The position numbers and the translations under genes are program-made. A stretch of DNA of 64,000 bases, from NCBI GenBank assembly GCA_008828725.1, contig MEHQ01004012.1, positions 190,198-254,197 on the forward strand. Reading direction: 5' to 3'. The notes below the pieces were generated by a model. It had not been told where the DNA came from, ran no database searches, and saw only the letters and a list, made by a program, of their open reading frames with translations. Below are positions 11,261 through 24,286 of the stretch, piece after piece (position 1 is the first letter of the stretch; every line of letters begins with the position of its first letter). The stretch is from Saccharina japonica. Its lineage: Eukaryota > Sar > Phaeophyceae > Laminariales > Laminariaceae.

Positions 11261-14200
11261 ATGCAGTCTCGCAGCAGTCTCTGCTCACCGTTTGAGCTTG
11301 ACCTCCGCATGCAAAGCTTGAGTCCCCCTCCTTGGCCGAGCAGCGGCTCGCCACGCCACGCCCAGCAGCACTCGATCACAAGAGGGGGGACTCTCTTCAC
11401 GGCCACCTCATCTAAGACCCGCCAGAGCACGGGGGCTGCGCGAGCCCTGCCGTAAGTGCCGTGCGCCGGCTGCTGTCCGAGTCAGTCCTCCTTGCTTGCC
11501 TCGTTTGTTCGATGTTCCTATTAATAGGAGCTATGTACGAAAACGGCAGTTATTTATCCGCTTACGTACCTCCTGGCCGGGTTCTTGCAGAAGGGAAGCC
11601 AGGAGACAGGCTGCGATTCGCCGTATTTCGTCGCTCCTTCTCCGGGAGGGGGACAGGTGAGAGTTTTACAGCCAGCAACCTCGGCACGCTCTGTGCACTA
11701 CTGCCCCTGCTACCTCCCCTTTCCCTGCCCTCGCACACGACACCCTACCTTCCATCCTCCCACGTTTGTGCCTGCACAAAAAAACAAAAATCCTGGAACC
11801 AAACGGCGGTTTCAAGAACAATTATTACGCCGCATTTTTTCCTTCTCTCTGGACGATACGATACGCGTTCGTCGCAATATACGTAGAATTCGGAACTCGT
11901 GAACAACTCAGACTGCAGACTGCACTGCACGACGATTGTCTCAAGTATGCACGTCATGCTCGCAGAGCCTCATCATGCACCCGTATGACACTCGAAAATA
12001 GTGCTGTGTAAACTGTAAACACAACGAGAATGTTCGAGACCGTCCATTCAGATACGAACACAACAAGGCCGACTTATCGTTACGTATCGTGCTCGTATTG
12101 ATAGCTGGGAGGACGATGTCGACGGAGAAGCGAGGATGGCGACGCTCGCCGATATCGCCTCTCGCGCACGCCATCCGCATGGACGCCGTCCGACAGGCCA
12201 ACATTTATCCTACCTGTAGGCTGGACAAGAGCGGCCGCGCTGTGTATGAGCCCGAGGATATATGGGCGAAGCGCGCCGCGCTGTTCAAGCCCAATTCGCG
12301 ATCGAGTGTGGGCGGCTCAAGGTCGAGAGCGATCCTAAAGCAGAAGGTCATAGCGCTGAGCACGACGGGCGTGACGAAGGAGAACATGGAATCCGTTGAC
12401 CACGTCAAGGAGGTCAGTCACAAGCCAATAATGCGTCAGATATGTTCATGTTATTCCACCGTAGATACTCTGTAGACATGATATAATCGATGGACGTGGC
12501 TTGTCTTGGGAAAGGAGGATTTCAAGGTACGGTGTCAATGTACCGAGATGTACTTGGGTGTGTCCTGTTTTCACCAACGACATCCAGCACAACCAGTGTC
12601 CGTACTGATGCTTACTACAGAGATACCACACGTACGTATACCCCTGGCACAGGTTATTACGTGCTCACAAACCACAGCACGAGGCAGATATTATATCTGC
12701 GTACTACTATGATTCCAACTGCTGTACGTATCGGTATTTCAACGTTTATGCGGTGTGTTTGTTAGCAGCACAGCTGCGGTACGAGTCTCTTTACGCGTAC
12801 GATAAGTGTTTTCTGCAAATGGCGAGGCCGCGAAGACCGTGTCTGTCTCAACGTTGCTATACTTCGAAGTATAATAACATAGAGATACTACAGCAATATA
12901 CATATGAGCCACTCTGGGCGGTATAATAAGGACCATTTGAACATCAATATAAAGATCAATCGGTCCTTATATATATGCCCAGAGTGGTATTGGGCCATTA
13001 ATATCAATATTAATAGTAGACGGCGGTGCGAGTAGCGTTACTGAATGGAGTCTATTGTACAAGCAGTCAGTACGTCGTATATATGAGCGGGACGAAAAAA
13101 TACCGAGGTTTCCGTCGACGACCGTCGACTGCGGTATACCAGGACGCTTCGTACGTAGATATCGCGTGGCTGGTCCGGCAAGCTGTTGTTACGGTGGGTA
13201 TGGCTGACAAACGGCGTTGATATTGATGTTCCGTCGGAAACTCGATCGATCTACTTAGTTTGAAGCTTTCGCCCCCTGTTTCATCCGGAACACCAAGAGC
13301 TTTATCCCGGGGGTACTTTGAAGCTTTTTGTGGAACCCACCTCGCGTCTCTCGTCTTCATGGCGCTTGCACTCTTCGTTGAAACCAGACGGTCGCAGTCC
13401 TGATGAAGAGCAAGGAGCGCGCCGCCGACATTGGGACGGCGGAAAGGCGTGTTCTCCAGCCACAAGTAGCTCGCAGGATGGCCAGAATGACCGCCGAGAA
13501 GAGGGCGGCCTTCGAAGGGCGGGTGCAGGAGGCGGTGGAAAGGATTGTCTACGGCGCGAAACGACGCTATACTCGGCGACAGGAGTCGTTGGATCAGACC
13601 GGCATCTTCCATCCTGAAGCAAATGCGCACAGGTACGTACTCAAGCAAGCATTCTTCCTCTTGACGAGGGGCAAAGAAGAGGTGAAAGACATGGTAAAAC
13701 AGGGTAAAACCGGGTAACACAATATTTTATTGTTCCAACACATTGGTCGGAAGGGTAATTTCTTCCCCGAAAGAATATCTCATAGAGTATATGTGCTGTA
13801 GCTCGCCCCTCTTATACTATATAGTCTTGAGGGCGCACTTTGGTTTAACTTCTCACCGTACGTTTTCCGTGAGTAGCAAAGGGGTGGCGAGGGCGAACCG
13901 TGACAAGGACATTCCACAACGCGTGCGTTGACCCACTTTAACCTGTTGCAACAGGGTGCACACTCAATTCTGGGCAGATCTCAACAACAGGGTTGACATC
14001 ACCAAGATTGAGAACGCGGTGTGGGCCAGCATGTCGGCCGAAGTGGAGAGGGTGAAGACCGGTTCGCCTAGCACAGCCTCGTCTGGCACCCGCCGCAAGC
14101 CAACGTCTTCGTCGGCGGCTCGAACGCACACCGAATCCGGCAGCCTGAGACTATCATCTGACAGCTTGAGACCTTCCTCAAAAGATAGCTCACACTATGA

Positions 14201-17024
14201 CGTCCTGAACAGCTCGAAAGGAACAGTCCCTACCGACGACGACGCGCAGCACGACGGCACACCGCTGAGATCGGCAGGCGACAGCCACACGAGCAGAAGG
14301 CACGGGCAGCAGGAAGGGAAGGGGGGCACCGGCGCGATGCAGGGAAAGAGTGGCGAGCGGGCTGCGGTGGAAACCCGTGGTGGCTTTTCTCGCCGAGAAA
14401 AGGGAGCGCGCACCAGTGGCGAGGGCAGTGCATTTCTGGGTGAAGAGAGCGACAAAGACGGTGGGTTGTCCACAGATGAGGCGTCTTCGCTAGCCCCCGC
14501 GGCGGACAAGTTCGTTGGCATCCCCGGGTACGAAGACGTGGGTCACGTGCCCACGCTGGAGGAGTTTCGGTCGGAATGGCCGAAGATGAAGGCGCGGTCT
14601 GATCTGGCTCATCGACAGGAGAGCGGGTACAAGGGAAAATGGAAGCATCAACCCGGGGGGGGAGGGAAAGCCCAACATGGCAGTGGGAGCGTAGTGAACG
14701 ACCTCTCGAAGAGGGACGAAGTTTTCCGACACTTCAAGAATTACTACGACAAAGCCGGCCACAGCGGGGGAAGGGCGGGCGATGCTCTGTACTCGGCCGG
14801 GGTCAACACGACGGGCCTTCTTCAGCCCGATTTCGACGTTATCGACGCTGTCGGGAGGCACACGGCCCAAGCCCAAGAAAGCCGACGCCGGGGGCTCATT
14901 GGGGAGGGGTTAATGTCGGCGCCCAGCGCCGCGAGCTCAACCCGCGCGTCAACCGGGGAACAGGTTCAACATTCTGCGTGTGACTCTGAGGGCGTTGATA
15001 CCCGAACCCGTCGTTCGAAGGAAAGAGACGGGATTGGCGACGGTTTCACCAACGTATTTCTAGAATCAATGCAGGGGGGCGAGATCGCGGCGCGCAGGGC
15101 TGCTCAGGGCACCGCCAACGCATTCGCCGGCCGCGGAGGAAAATGTGTCGAAATTTCTGACGAGGCCTCGTACGGTGGAAGAGAAGGAGGCGGTGATGGG
15201 GGGCACTTAGGCGGGATCCTCTGCAGTAGCGACGGCCAGAGCGGGTGGGGTGGACCGAGAGGCCGGCAGCTTTCCGGCTCCAGGTGGAGAGCAGACAGTC
15301 AGCGCGTCGTCAAGGCACCGTTGGAGGGAAGCTCGAACTCGGCAGAGCTACAGGTGTGCACGTAAAACGAAATACTTCCCGCAGCAAGTGATATGGGCTG
15401 CATCTGCGGGCCAGGCCGCTCTCTTACTTCCCTGCAAACTTGTCCGAGTTCCAACAAACCAAACTCGCATCGCCCCACAAAGCAGTAGACGCTCATCGAA
15501 AACCTCTACATTAGTGTGTTACCCCTTGAACCAGGAAACTGTTCTGCCCGCCGCTACTCTGTCGTGGCGATTTGAAGATATTAGATGTTTCGTCGTCGAC
15601 ATAACCGGTCGTGGTCTGGCGCTCCGCTCAAATATTTTGGCATTCAACGCGCCCTGTGGATGTGTGCGACACCCTCGTCAGTCGACGCCAACCCCAGGAG
15701 TGCTCAGTCCGGTATCTTCCTCTCGAACCCACAACGGGTCCTTGGCATATCGCCCCCGATCTGGCTGCATTGCTACAGCCGTATAAAGAGAGCTATCTAT
15801 CCATGTAGGGTATTCGCCGATCTAGCAATAACTATCACAATACCACATTTCACCCGCCCCCCAACCCCGCGCATATCATTGGCTACTTTTAGGCGCGACT
15901 GGAGGCATCCTGGTGTGCGCTCTTCGTACCCGTCCGAATGAAGCTCGACTTTCTGCAGAAGTACTCTACCCTTGAGCGAGCTCTGGAGCTTCCTACTATG
16001 GTGCAGCATCTCGAGACAGCCGGCAAGGCCGTCCCCCTGAGAGAGAAGGTACACCATTCAGCTACGAACACCGCATCTACCCTCTTTACCTCCGTTTAAC
16101 TCCTCCTGTAAACACCTTTCGACTATACGTACTGTAACTAAAAGTGGTTCGTCCCCAAACATGTGGGTGTGGCTGTAAAAAATAAAGATAAATAAGAAAA
16201 AAGTACAGCTTGCCTTGAGTGGCGTATGAAAGAAAACTGTATAATCGTGCGACCAAATTGGAGAGTTTTGTAGCCCGGGTGTATTAGTACTGTGGAGCTC
16301 ATACTGAGTGCTGTACGCACTCGCTCGACGTACATTGGTTGCTGCCATTTACAGTGCTGCGATGCTTGTCACCGTGTTATATCGATGGGCACCAACTCCG
16401 CTATGTACGCTTTGATGTCCAACAAAGGTTACCGATTTCTTGCACCGGATGGAAGACAACGGGGAGCCCATGTCAGCAGCATCCATGTTCTCCGAAGCCG
16501 ACCAAGAGGCTCTTTTCGGCTTGGACTGCTGGGTCGACTTCGCCGCCACCAGCCTAGCCATCCCCCAAGACAGGGTGGAGGAAGACGACGGTCGCGCCGA
16601 TGACGGACAACAAGCATTTGGGGGAAGCGACGGAAGCGACACCAGCACCAATGATCGTCCCACCATCATCGTCGGCAGCAATGGCACCGACATCCCCGAC
16701 GAGGGTGGGGGGGGCGGGGACGACGTCGAGGCGCCGGGGGCAGGGGTGAAGGGGGACGAGTGTAAGGCGGAGAGAATACCTAGCTCAGACTGCGCGGAGC
16801 TCGTGCTGGAGTCCGCGCGGAGGCAAGCGGCGGAGGCAGTGCTGGCATGGTTGAGGTCGATCGACTCGCTCCTGGTCGGGAAGTGCGCGCAGGTGTGCGA
16901 CGCGGCGTGGTATGACCTCGGAGAGACAATCACGTACAAGGGAAGGCCTGTCGCGCACCGTCTGCCGCCGCGTGCCATGGAGGCTGCCGCGCAGCGTCGA
17001 GAAGACCGCGAGGAAGGGGGGTGA
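11261..17024 (+). CDS. Unrecognised 984-residue, largely disordered protein, 7 exons
   Basis: Exons 11261-11451, 11591-11656, 12112-12412, 13388-13632, 13955-15353, 15893-16048 and 16428-17024 give one frame of 985 codons including the stop, all GT-AG with matching phases. Residues 1-90 are basic and Ser-rich. Residues about 190-270 are Arg/Lys/Ala-rich helical (RRMARMTAEKRAAFEGRVQE). The large fifth exon is Ser/Gly/Arg-rich and probably disordered, apart from an ordered-looking patch YEDVGHVPTLEEFRSEWPKM. The C-terminal part is conserved-looking: RMKLDFLQKYSTLERALELP, then SARRQAAEAVLAWLRSIDSL and ETITYKGRP. From memory the last segment recalls ends of CCDC87-like ciliary coiled-coil proteins, but I would not name it so. 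The 13388-15353 part is the firmest; the first two exons and the acceptors at 12112 and 16428 are weaker. Confidence 0.68.
12907..12988. mobile_element. Tiny MITE-like hairpin in intron
   Basis: Inverted arms of about 26 bases begin CCACTCTGGGC and end GCCCAGAGTGG, with a spacer of about 30 bases. It lies in the intron between 12412 and 13388. The arms differ at a few positions. Confidence 0.65.
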
Positions 17025-17671
17025 CGCGTGACGTGGTTCCGACGTGTGCGTGGGATTGTTTGGCGTGCTCGGTTGGTGTGTGTGGTCGGTGGGAGGCGTG
17101 CGGGCTGTCAAGCGACACGGCTACGAGGGGTAGACATAGAGGGACGCAGCTTTTGTTGCCTTGGTTAAACAGGGCGAAGTATATTGCAATTACGTTGTAC
17201 TCTGACATAACCTGTAGTGATCGCGGGATAGGGGTATGTCGATCTGCCGTTGTCCTTGGCAGATTATGTTAAAAGAGAAGGCAGCCGGTCTATAAGGGGA
17301 GCACTCTCAACCATGTACACACTGATGTAACAAACGAATGTGGGGGGAACCGCAGCGAATAATCTAGACAAGAGGACTTCAGAACGAGGAGGCGCGTGTG
17401 GAAGCACAATCGACGGTCAAAGCAGGCAACAACGTGCACCCCATGTTCTACTGCAAGGTGTTATATTCACCGGTACGTTTCCCCCCCCCTCACTGTTGCC
17501 AATTCTGGACAACACAAGATATCTCGCGGGTGGCAATCGAAAACGGCAAGTTCCGCGGATGACAGAATGTCTAAGCATACCCTCTTGCTTAGAAAAACAA
17601 ACGGAAAAGGACCAGCGTGATACCCAAAACGCAGGGAATTGCTAAAACCCATCGTCGTTATTTTTGCCGGG
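17025..17671. other. Convergent 3' intergenic region
   Basis: Between the stop of the plus-strand gene at 17024 and the stop of the minus-strand ankyrin/TPR gene at 17672. It presumably holds both 3'UTRs. No coding region, repeat or clear polyadenylation signal is recognised. Confidence 0.55.
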
Positions 17672-20600
17672 CTAGAACGCGGCCGGCCCCTGTTGACAGA
17701 TGGCTACCGCCATGCATCGGTCCAGTCGCATCGCCTCCGGATGGAACTCCCCCATGGTAGCACTCCCATCGGGTTTCCCGCCCACATTTGAAGCCAACGC
17801 CACTGACCGATCAATCACATGCCTGGCCTCGCTGCGAGCAGGGCGGGCGGCTGTCAGAGGGGCGCCTCGTCCCCCACCCCCTGCTCGCCCCCGCGAGTCG
17901 AAGGCCTTCCCGTCGGCAGCAGGGGCGGCCCCCTTCCTGCTGGAACATTCCTGGTCCTTAACACGCTGCAGCACGAGGTTCCGCGCCCGTGCGAAGAACT
18001 CGGCAGCCGAGGAGTGATCCCCTGCCGCGAACCGCTGCACACCCATCCATTCCAGGCGAGGGGCCTGGTCTGAAAGGTCCTCCGATATGACGTCCAGGGC
18101 GCCGATAGGAGGTGTCAGGCGTACGTCGTTGTGTCGCTGGTGTTTGGCGGCGATGGTTCGAGCCCGTTCGGCATTGTCGGCGGCGGCGACGTGGTCGCCT
18201 GCCAGCAAACGGGATTTATCCCACAGCAGTGAGGCGCGGGGCAGGCGGGATGGTTTTGCGGGGATTAACAAACATGCCGCCCGTGGAAATATCCCGTCAA
18301 GTCTGCAGTAACTGCACAGGGCAGCAATATATTAATCGCATCACGTATGTCCACCCCACGAGGATCAAATACCCAGTGAAGAATCCGCCGTTAAACCCAT
18401 CTGCCGGCATTTTGGCAGAAAAATAGATGAATAAAACAAATAATCTACTCGTACCTGCTAGCATGTCGGCGTACGATAGTAGCATCAGGGGGAGTATAAG
18501 GTCCACGCTCTCGTTACCCCCCACCATGTCCGACCGGAGAGTGTCCTCGTAGGTCTCGAGGCATATGCGCAGAAGCGGACGCGCTTCTGCCACCCTCCCC
18601 TCCGCCAGGTAATGCAGACCGAGGTTTCGAGTTGCAGCATCCACCAAGTGTTTGGGCGTCGTGTCACCGCTGGTACCCCCCCCCCCCCAGTCAATAAGGC
18701 ATTCGCAAGAGCGGGGATGCGGCGGGGAATTTATTTTTTAGTTAGTTTCGACTGCGCTTGGGGTTATAGGTTCTTCGCCCCGCTGGCAAGAGGTTACGGC
18801 TTCGCCATGATGCTGGGTATAGAGGGAAACATGCAGTCGGCACGAACAACTTAGGGTGCTGCAGCACACGACGGCACACTTTCAGGCACACTTACATCTG
18901 GAGAAAAAAACTGTTTTTCGGCCTGGTTTCATTATATTGTTCTGATTTTTCAACGCCCAAACAAAACAATAACCTGGCGGCGGCGGACAAAGCAGATTCA
19001 AGCGACGCCTCCATCATCCTCGACGCTCCTTCGGCGTCTCCGAGTTCTCGGCACACCACTCCCAGGTTTCCTAGCGCCACGGCTTGGGCACCACAGTTTC
19101 CCGGCCGGTCCGATCCATCGGCCACGTACACCGGCGTGCGCATGGGACCCTCGGCCACAGGGTCCTGCAGGAGCTCCACGAGTATCTCCAAGTGCTGCTT
19201 TGCGTCCTGGTGACGTCCATGGACAGCCGTGGCGAGAGGGTCTATTTCGTCAGTCTTGGCTTGCGCCCATCGTAAACATTTCATTAACGCCGCGTGAGTG
19301 ATCAAGTTTCTTCGATGCAGGCATTGGAACGACGAGTTATCGGCTCGTACCCCGTCTGCTACGGCCACAACCTTCGGCCGCTACCACTATCGCTGCTACC
19401 GTAGAAAAACGCCAACACCTCTACAGCAACAAGGAGGGAGCCCCCCCCCTCCCTCCCCCCACCTCCTCCCCTTGGCCGCTGTATACGACGTACCTATACG
19501 TAGTGGACTAAGGGTACTTGTAGATATGTACGTCTCATGCTACAGCCCCTGTTGTTCGGCTCCCACCTCAAGCCTACCCGCCGCCCGGCACAGGCCACCG
19601 AGTTTGCCGAGGGTTATCCGCGTCCCTGCATGTTTTTCCCCGAACGTCGCCCTTTTCATGTCAAGCGCCCTCAATTGGGCCCTGATCGCGAGGTTGGTCT
19701 CGGTCTCCCATGGACTGGCACGGGTTGACGAGGTGGGCGTATTTTAGAACTGATTTGTGGGTGTTTCTTGCGGAAAAAACCCTATTGTTATAAAACAGCC
19801 AGAGGTAGTGCTGTGCTATTATGGGAGATCATGACGACAGACGCGTATCGTCATGCGCGTTGCTTAAATGGTTGTCGCTCTGCTCTGAACCAACGTTGGT
19901 TGATGCGACATATGTGCGGCCTTCGTCGACCTTGCCCTCAGGGCACCCGCACTACCTCAATTATACAAATGTTCAACCCCAAAGCATCGGCAACTTCCGC
20001 TTCAGTATGACGAGACAACAAGATGGACAACTCCGAAACGGTTCGGCCACATGGTTGATTGAGCGCTCTCCGCACCGTGTGGGCCCTTCTTCTCGGGACA
20101 TTTTTATTTCCTGCGTCTGGGTGGCCGTCAGTCCCAAGGGTCTCCAACGTTTGAGGGCTGCAACGATTTTTTCTCGCCGTCTAGATTCGGCGAGTTGTTG
20201 CGGAGTTTCGCCACTGCGATCTTGCACGTTCTTGTCCGCCCCCGCTTGCAGGAGGGAAAAACACACCTGGTGCCGGTGACAGAGTGGACAGGGCCGCGGG
20301 GGACGGGAGGGGGCGGTGGGCGAGAAGGGACCGGGTTTAGCTTGTTGGTCGAGCGAGCGCTTCAGTGGACACTCTTTGTCTGCAGCAGAATTTTAAAGGT
20401 GGATGGTATATTGAGAGCTCAGCTGTTAATACACAGATGCCTTATGACGAGCTTACCACAACTGAGTCTCGATCGGGACTTGTATCGATCTGTGCCCGGT
20501 TTCTTTCAGGAGCGGCTGCAAACCTTCTCCGTTCTGGAAAGCGAATACTCCTCGCGGCCCCTTCGTCGTACGAGCACCTGCGTACTTTCTCTCGCATGTG

Positions 20601-23428
20601 CTGCGTCGCACCGTTCTCTTATTAATAGTTTTGAGCTATACGCATTTTCGTGTTTCTCGTCTTTTTATTTCAGCGACGAGAGGAAGGTATCAATGAGTGG
20701 CCTAAGGGAGGGGCTCTCTCTCTCTCCTCTAAATTATGCAGAAACTAAATAGGTGGCTGCGTCTGACTGAGCGACACGCCTACCGTTCATCCACATGCCA
20801 TTCCAACAAGATGCACGTAACGCGTAGAATACGCGCCTCGTAAGTTCCCCACCCTGCGGCGAGGTGAAGGGGGGTTCTCCTGTCTGGTCCGGTCGCGCCT
20901 ATAAACGCCTTCCGTTTTATCAAAACCTCGACAGCTTCGAGCTTTCCTTGCCGCGAGGCAAAGTGTAGGGCCGTCCAGCCCGAATCGGGGTCCGGCGCGT
21001 CCACATCGGCGCCAGGCAGCGACAGCATACGCGACAATCTGACGGCAACAGAGAGGTGTGGAATTCGCGCAGTGTGGTATTTTTGCCATGCTTCTCATCC
21101 CCACGCTCGGTGGCGTGTGTGCTTAAATACATCTGATCATTTTTGCATGATGGTCAAGGGGCCACGGGCGTTCTGGAGCGGATAAGCGACCGTTTCGCCG
21201 GCAATCGGCAGGAGGTTGTTCGCTGTTTCGGTTCCGGGGTTCAGGCTGCGGCCTATGAGTCCTTCGTGTGTGTGGTTGCAACCGACATCGCATCGGTCGG
21301 GGCTTCCGCTTTCGCTCGTCTTCGCTGCGTGTCGTTGCTGTGTCGCCTCTCTATCTCTCAGTTGTTCGGCCGCTAAAGACTGGCCCTGGAAGAGACACGG
21401 GAAGCGGTTACCACGACACACATGTAGACCTATGACGGAGCACTTTCCTGCGACAGACACCGACCTGTCGACTTCTCCAGATTTTGCGGCAGACCAGACG
21501 CTCCAGACGTCGTCGCTGCTGCAGTGGTTCTTGCGCCGCTGCGCCTTCACTTCCGCGTCCCTCGTCTTCCTCGCTAGCTCTGTTTCCCTTGCAGACATCA
21601 CGCATGGCAAGCGCGCGCGTCAGGTTTCTCCCGGGGCCGTGAAGAGACGATACGTACCGTACAGATATCTGCACGCTACCTCGATGTAGAAAAAATCAAA
21701 TCACAACCGGTGGTGAAACGTGAAGACCGGAAGGTCGTTGTCGTGATTCCCTCGTGAGTCAGAGGTGTTGAAAGCGAGCTGCGCAGTTTTACAGAATCCT
21801 TGTGGGCATCACCTCCTGAGCGGGCGAAAACGGTTGGAAACCCGGGTTGTAATATCACGCGCGCATCCACAAAAGTTCAACCAGCACGCCCACAGCAGCG
21901 GAGCGGAGACGGGCATTTCATCGGCTCGAGTCACAGATACCTTCGTAGCGTTTGACTCAGCGACCCCAACTCGGCCTGCTGCGCACCCAAAAGCTTGTCC
22001 TTTTCTCTCCTGGTCTGATCGCGAAACCCATTTGCCGCCAAGGCTTTAGCCCAGAAGCCCTTCTCGAGAGGTTCCAATTTCTTGCGCACCTGACGGGCGA
22101 CGAAAAAAGTGGTTCATTGGAGTCGGACCGATAAGAGCCCACCCTGGTCGCCTGGACTGTATAAGGCCTTCGTAGCGCAAACCTGTGTACGGTGTGTACT
22201 CGAACGACTTGAAACCGCCTTGCACTCGGAACGCCTCCGCCAACGATGCCCGAAGCACATGACCGAGAAGAACGGTGACGCGGTGCATGCTGGCGGATAA
22301 GAGGGCTTGCTTTTCACGAGTGCGTACGACGTGCGAGTATCCGCACCTTGTCAGCTTCTTCCAATCTTCCCAAACGGATAAGGTTATCCCTCGAGGCCTT
22401 CATGCCCACGAGCCTTCCGTTAAGGGGGATGCCTGCCTTGGCCGCATCTTGCGACTCCCGTAGGCGCTGCTTGCCAGAGAAAAGGAGGGGGGGTGGGGGG
22501 GGGGTCATTTGTACAAGCGCATGCGGGAAAGGGGGTGTTCGGGAGTCTCGTGTTGGTTACCTGCGTATGGGTAGCTCTTTTTGTTGGGCGTATTTTTGGA
22601 TACAGTATTCGATGCAGCTCGCATACGTAGCGAACGGGGGGACATTTCACAAACTCCGTGTTCGTATTAATAGTGGGTCGAAAACGTATCATACATGCTC
22701 CTATAACATCTTGATTCACGTGGGCCGTCACAACCAAATGTTTCGGTTTACGTAGACTACATCTTGGTCAATTGTGTATTCTTGAACGCACCTGCGCGAG
22801 CTCTCGCCGTTGTTTGCGATGACTGATCTCGAGTTCCCGCACCGATTCGGCAGCCTTTACCTCCAAGTTTTGGATTGTACTGTCCCAGTGTCGCTCAATC
22901 TTGACTAGTCGCCTAAGGTGGGAGCACATATATACCACAGGCACAACACGGGCAACGCAAAGCTGTTCACGCATGCTACGAGTACGCACGTAGCCGTATG
23001 CATTGATTCGCTCATGGGGCTATACGAGATCGTTGGAGCATATCCGCGGTGTTAGACTATTAATACAAGCAGCATATAAAAACCGATGATCATGTAGCGC
23101 ATACAGCAGCGAGACGCCCCGAGCGACCACACGCCAAAAAAAACAAAAACAATGGCGAAATGAGTGCATGGACCAACTCAATCCACCCGCCACACTGCTA
23201 ACTACTGCTGCTGTGCGTTCCTGCGTTCCTACGTTCCTGCATTCCTGCGTCCCCATGTCACGGGTCATGGGTGCGTGCGAGGGTGAGAGTAGAGTGCTCC
23301 CAACTCAGTGCTCCGCGCTCAGCTCTCAAGCAACGGTCACGTTTCAGTTTTTTTCGTCAGGTACAGCGGTCTCACCAGTGGAGTGGGGCCAGCGCAACGA
23401 CATCGCCATTTTGATGTTCGCTGATCAT
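17672..23428 (-). CDS. Coiled-coil, ankyrin and TPR protein, 11 exons, ~710 residues
   Basis: Minus-strand exons are 23428-23376, 22912-22792, 22469-22347, 22089-21941, 21587-21465, 21038-20837, 20266-20076, 19714-19567, 19254-18974, 18669-18455 and 18198-17672. They sum to 711 codons with consistent phases. Residues 1-170 are charged coiled coil (RHWDSTIQNLEVKAAESVRE, LGRLEEADKVRKKLEPLEK). Ankyrin repeats follow (DSGWTALHFASRQGKLEAVE, RRTPLHLAAGWG, LLQAGADKNVQDRSGETPQQ). TPR units follow (ALDMKRATFGEKHAGTRITL, ALGNLGVVCRELGDAEGASR, LGLHYLAEGRVAEARPLL, LAGDHVAAADNAERARTI). Probably a scaffold; partner unknown. The ankyrin-to-TPR join (20076 to 19714) is inferred. If it is not used, the ankyrin gene would stop at 19973, leaving under 260 bases for a separate TPR promoter. 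The intron after 20837 appears to use a GC donor. Confidence 0.72.
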
Positions 23429-24286
23429 TGTGGGGTTTCCTGTTCAGCCGCGCTCGCCGCGCCCGTGCCTCAACCGGCTGCAGCCACGCCAGCGAGCTGA
23501 CACGCGCGAGGAGCACTGACTGGATCACTGGAGGAGCACTAAACAACAGCAGAAGAGCACTGCAGCAGTAGAGCCCTAGGAAGCACGGAGCGCGCCGGCG
23601 GTGCTCGTGAAAGAAAATGTGTCAGGAGTTACGTCAAGGAAGGCAAAGCGTACGCTGTCAAGGGTATAGGGCCGAGTGTTCCAGACTAAAGCCTGTGTAC
23701 CAGGTACTGGTACGAGTAGTAGTTTTGGTGCCAGCCAAGGCTTGGTCAAATGTCAAAGGGCAAAGTTCAAAATTTCAACAGGAACATAAAATGCGGAGGA
23801 ATTATGATTGGTCAGTTACTTCCCCGAAAAAATATTGTTACCCCGTTAATTTTAAGTTAATCCGAGGCTGCAAAAAAAAATGCTGCTCTTGTTGCGGTTT
23901 GCTGGGTTTGCTGTTTGGTGGTTTGGTGTACGAGGCTGTTTGGGTGATCGGGTACATATAGAGACCAAACAAGAGGGTCGAGGGCCTCACCTCCCACCCC
24001 CTGCTGTGCTTCAGTACGACTACAGCTACAAGCAGTACTCGAAACACGGCTTGGTCATAGAGGTCTTCGTCGTTTCTAAAGGCCACCACCACCACCCCAG
24101 CTCAGCTTGTGTATTCATATCCCTCCCTTTCCATCGCTTCGGGTTGGTTCTACAGTACGTATAATACGCATACGTAGATCAATTCCGCAGGGTGCTCTTC
24201 GTTTCTTCTTGTGAGAGGAGTGCGCGCCAACACCGACAGGCAGCGCGTGATCGCGAGGCTCCACATTTAGCGGCCTGGCCTTGGGG
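23429..24286. promoter_or_regulatory. Shared upstream region of a divergent gene pair
   Basis: An 858-base interval separates the start codon of the minus-strand ankyrin/TPR gene (23428) from the kinase start (24287). Both 5'UTRs and promoters must lie here unless upstream exons were missed. No TATA box or other known motif is convincing, and there are no long repeats. Confidence 0.45.
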
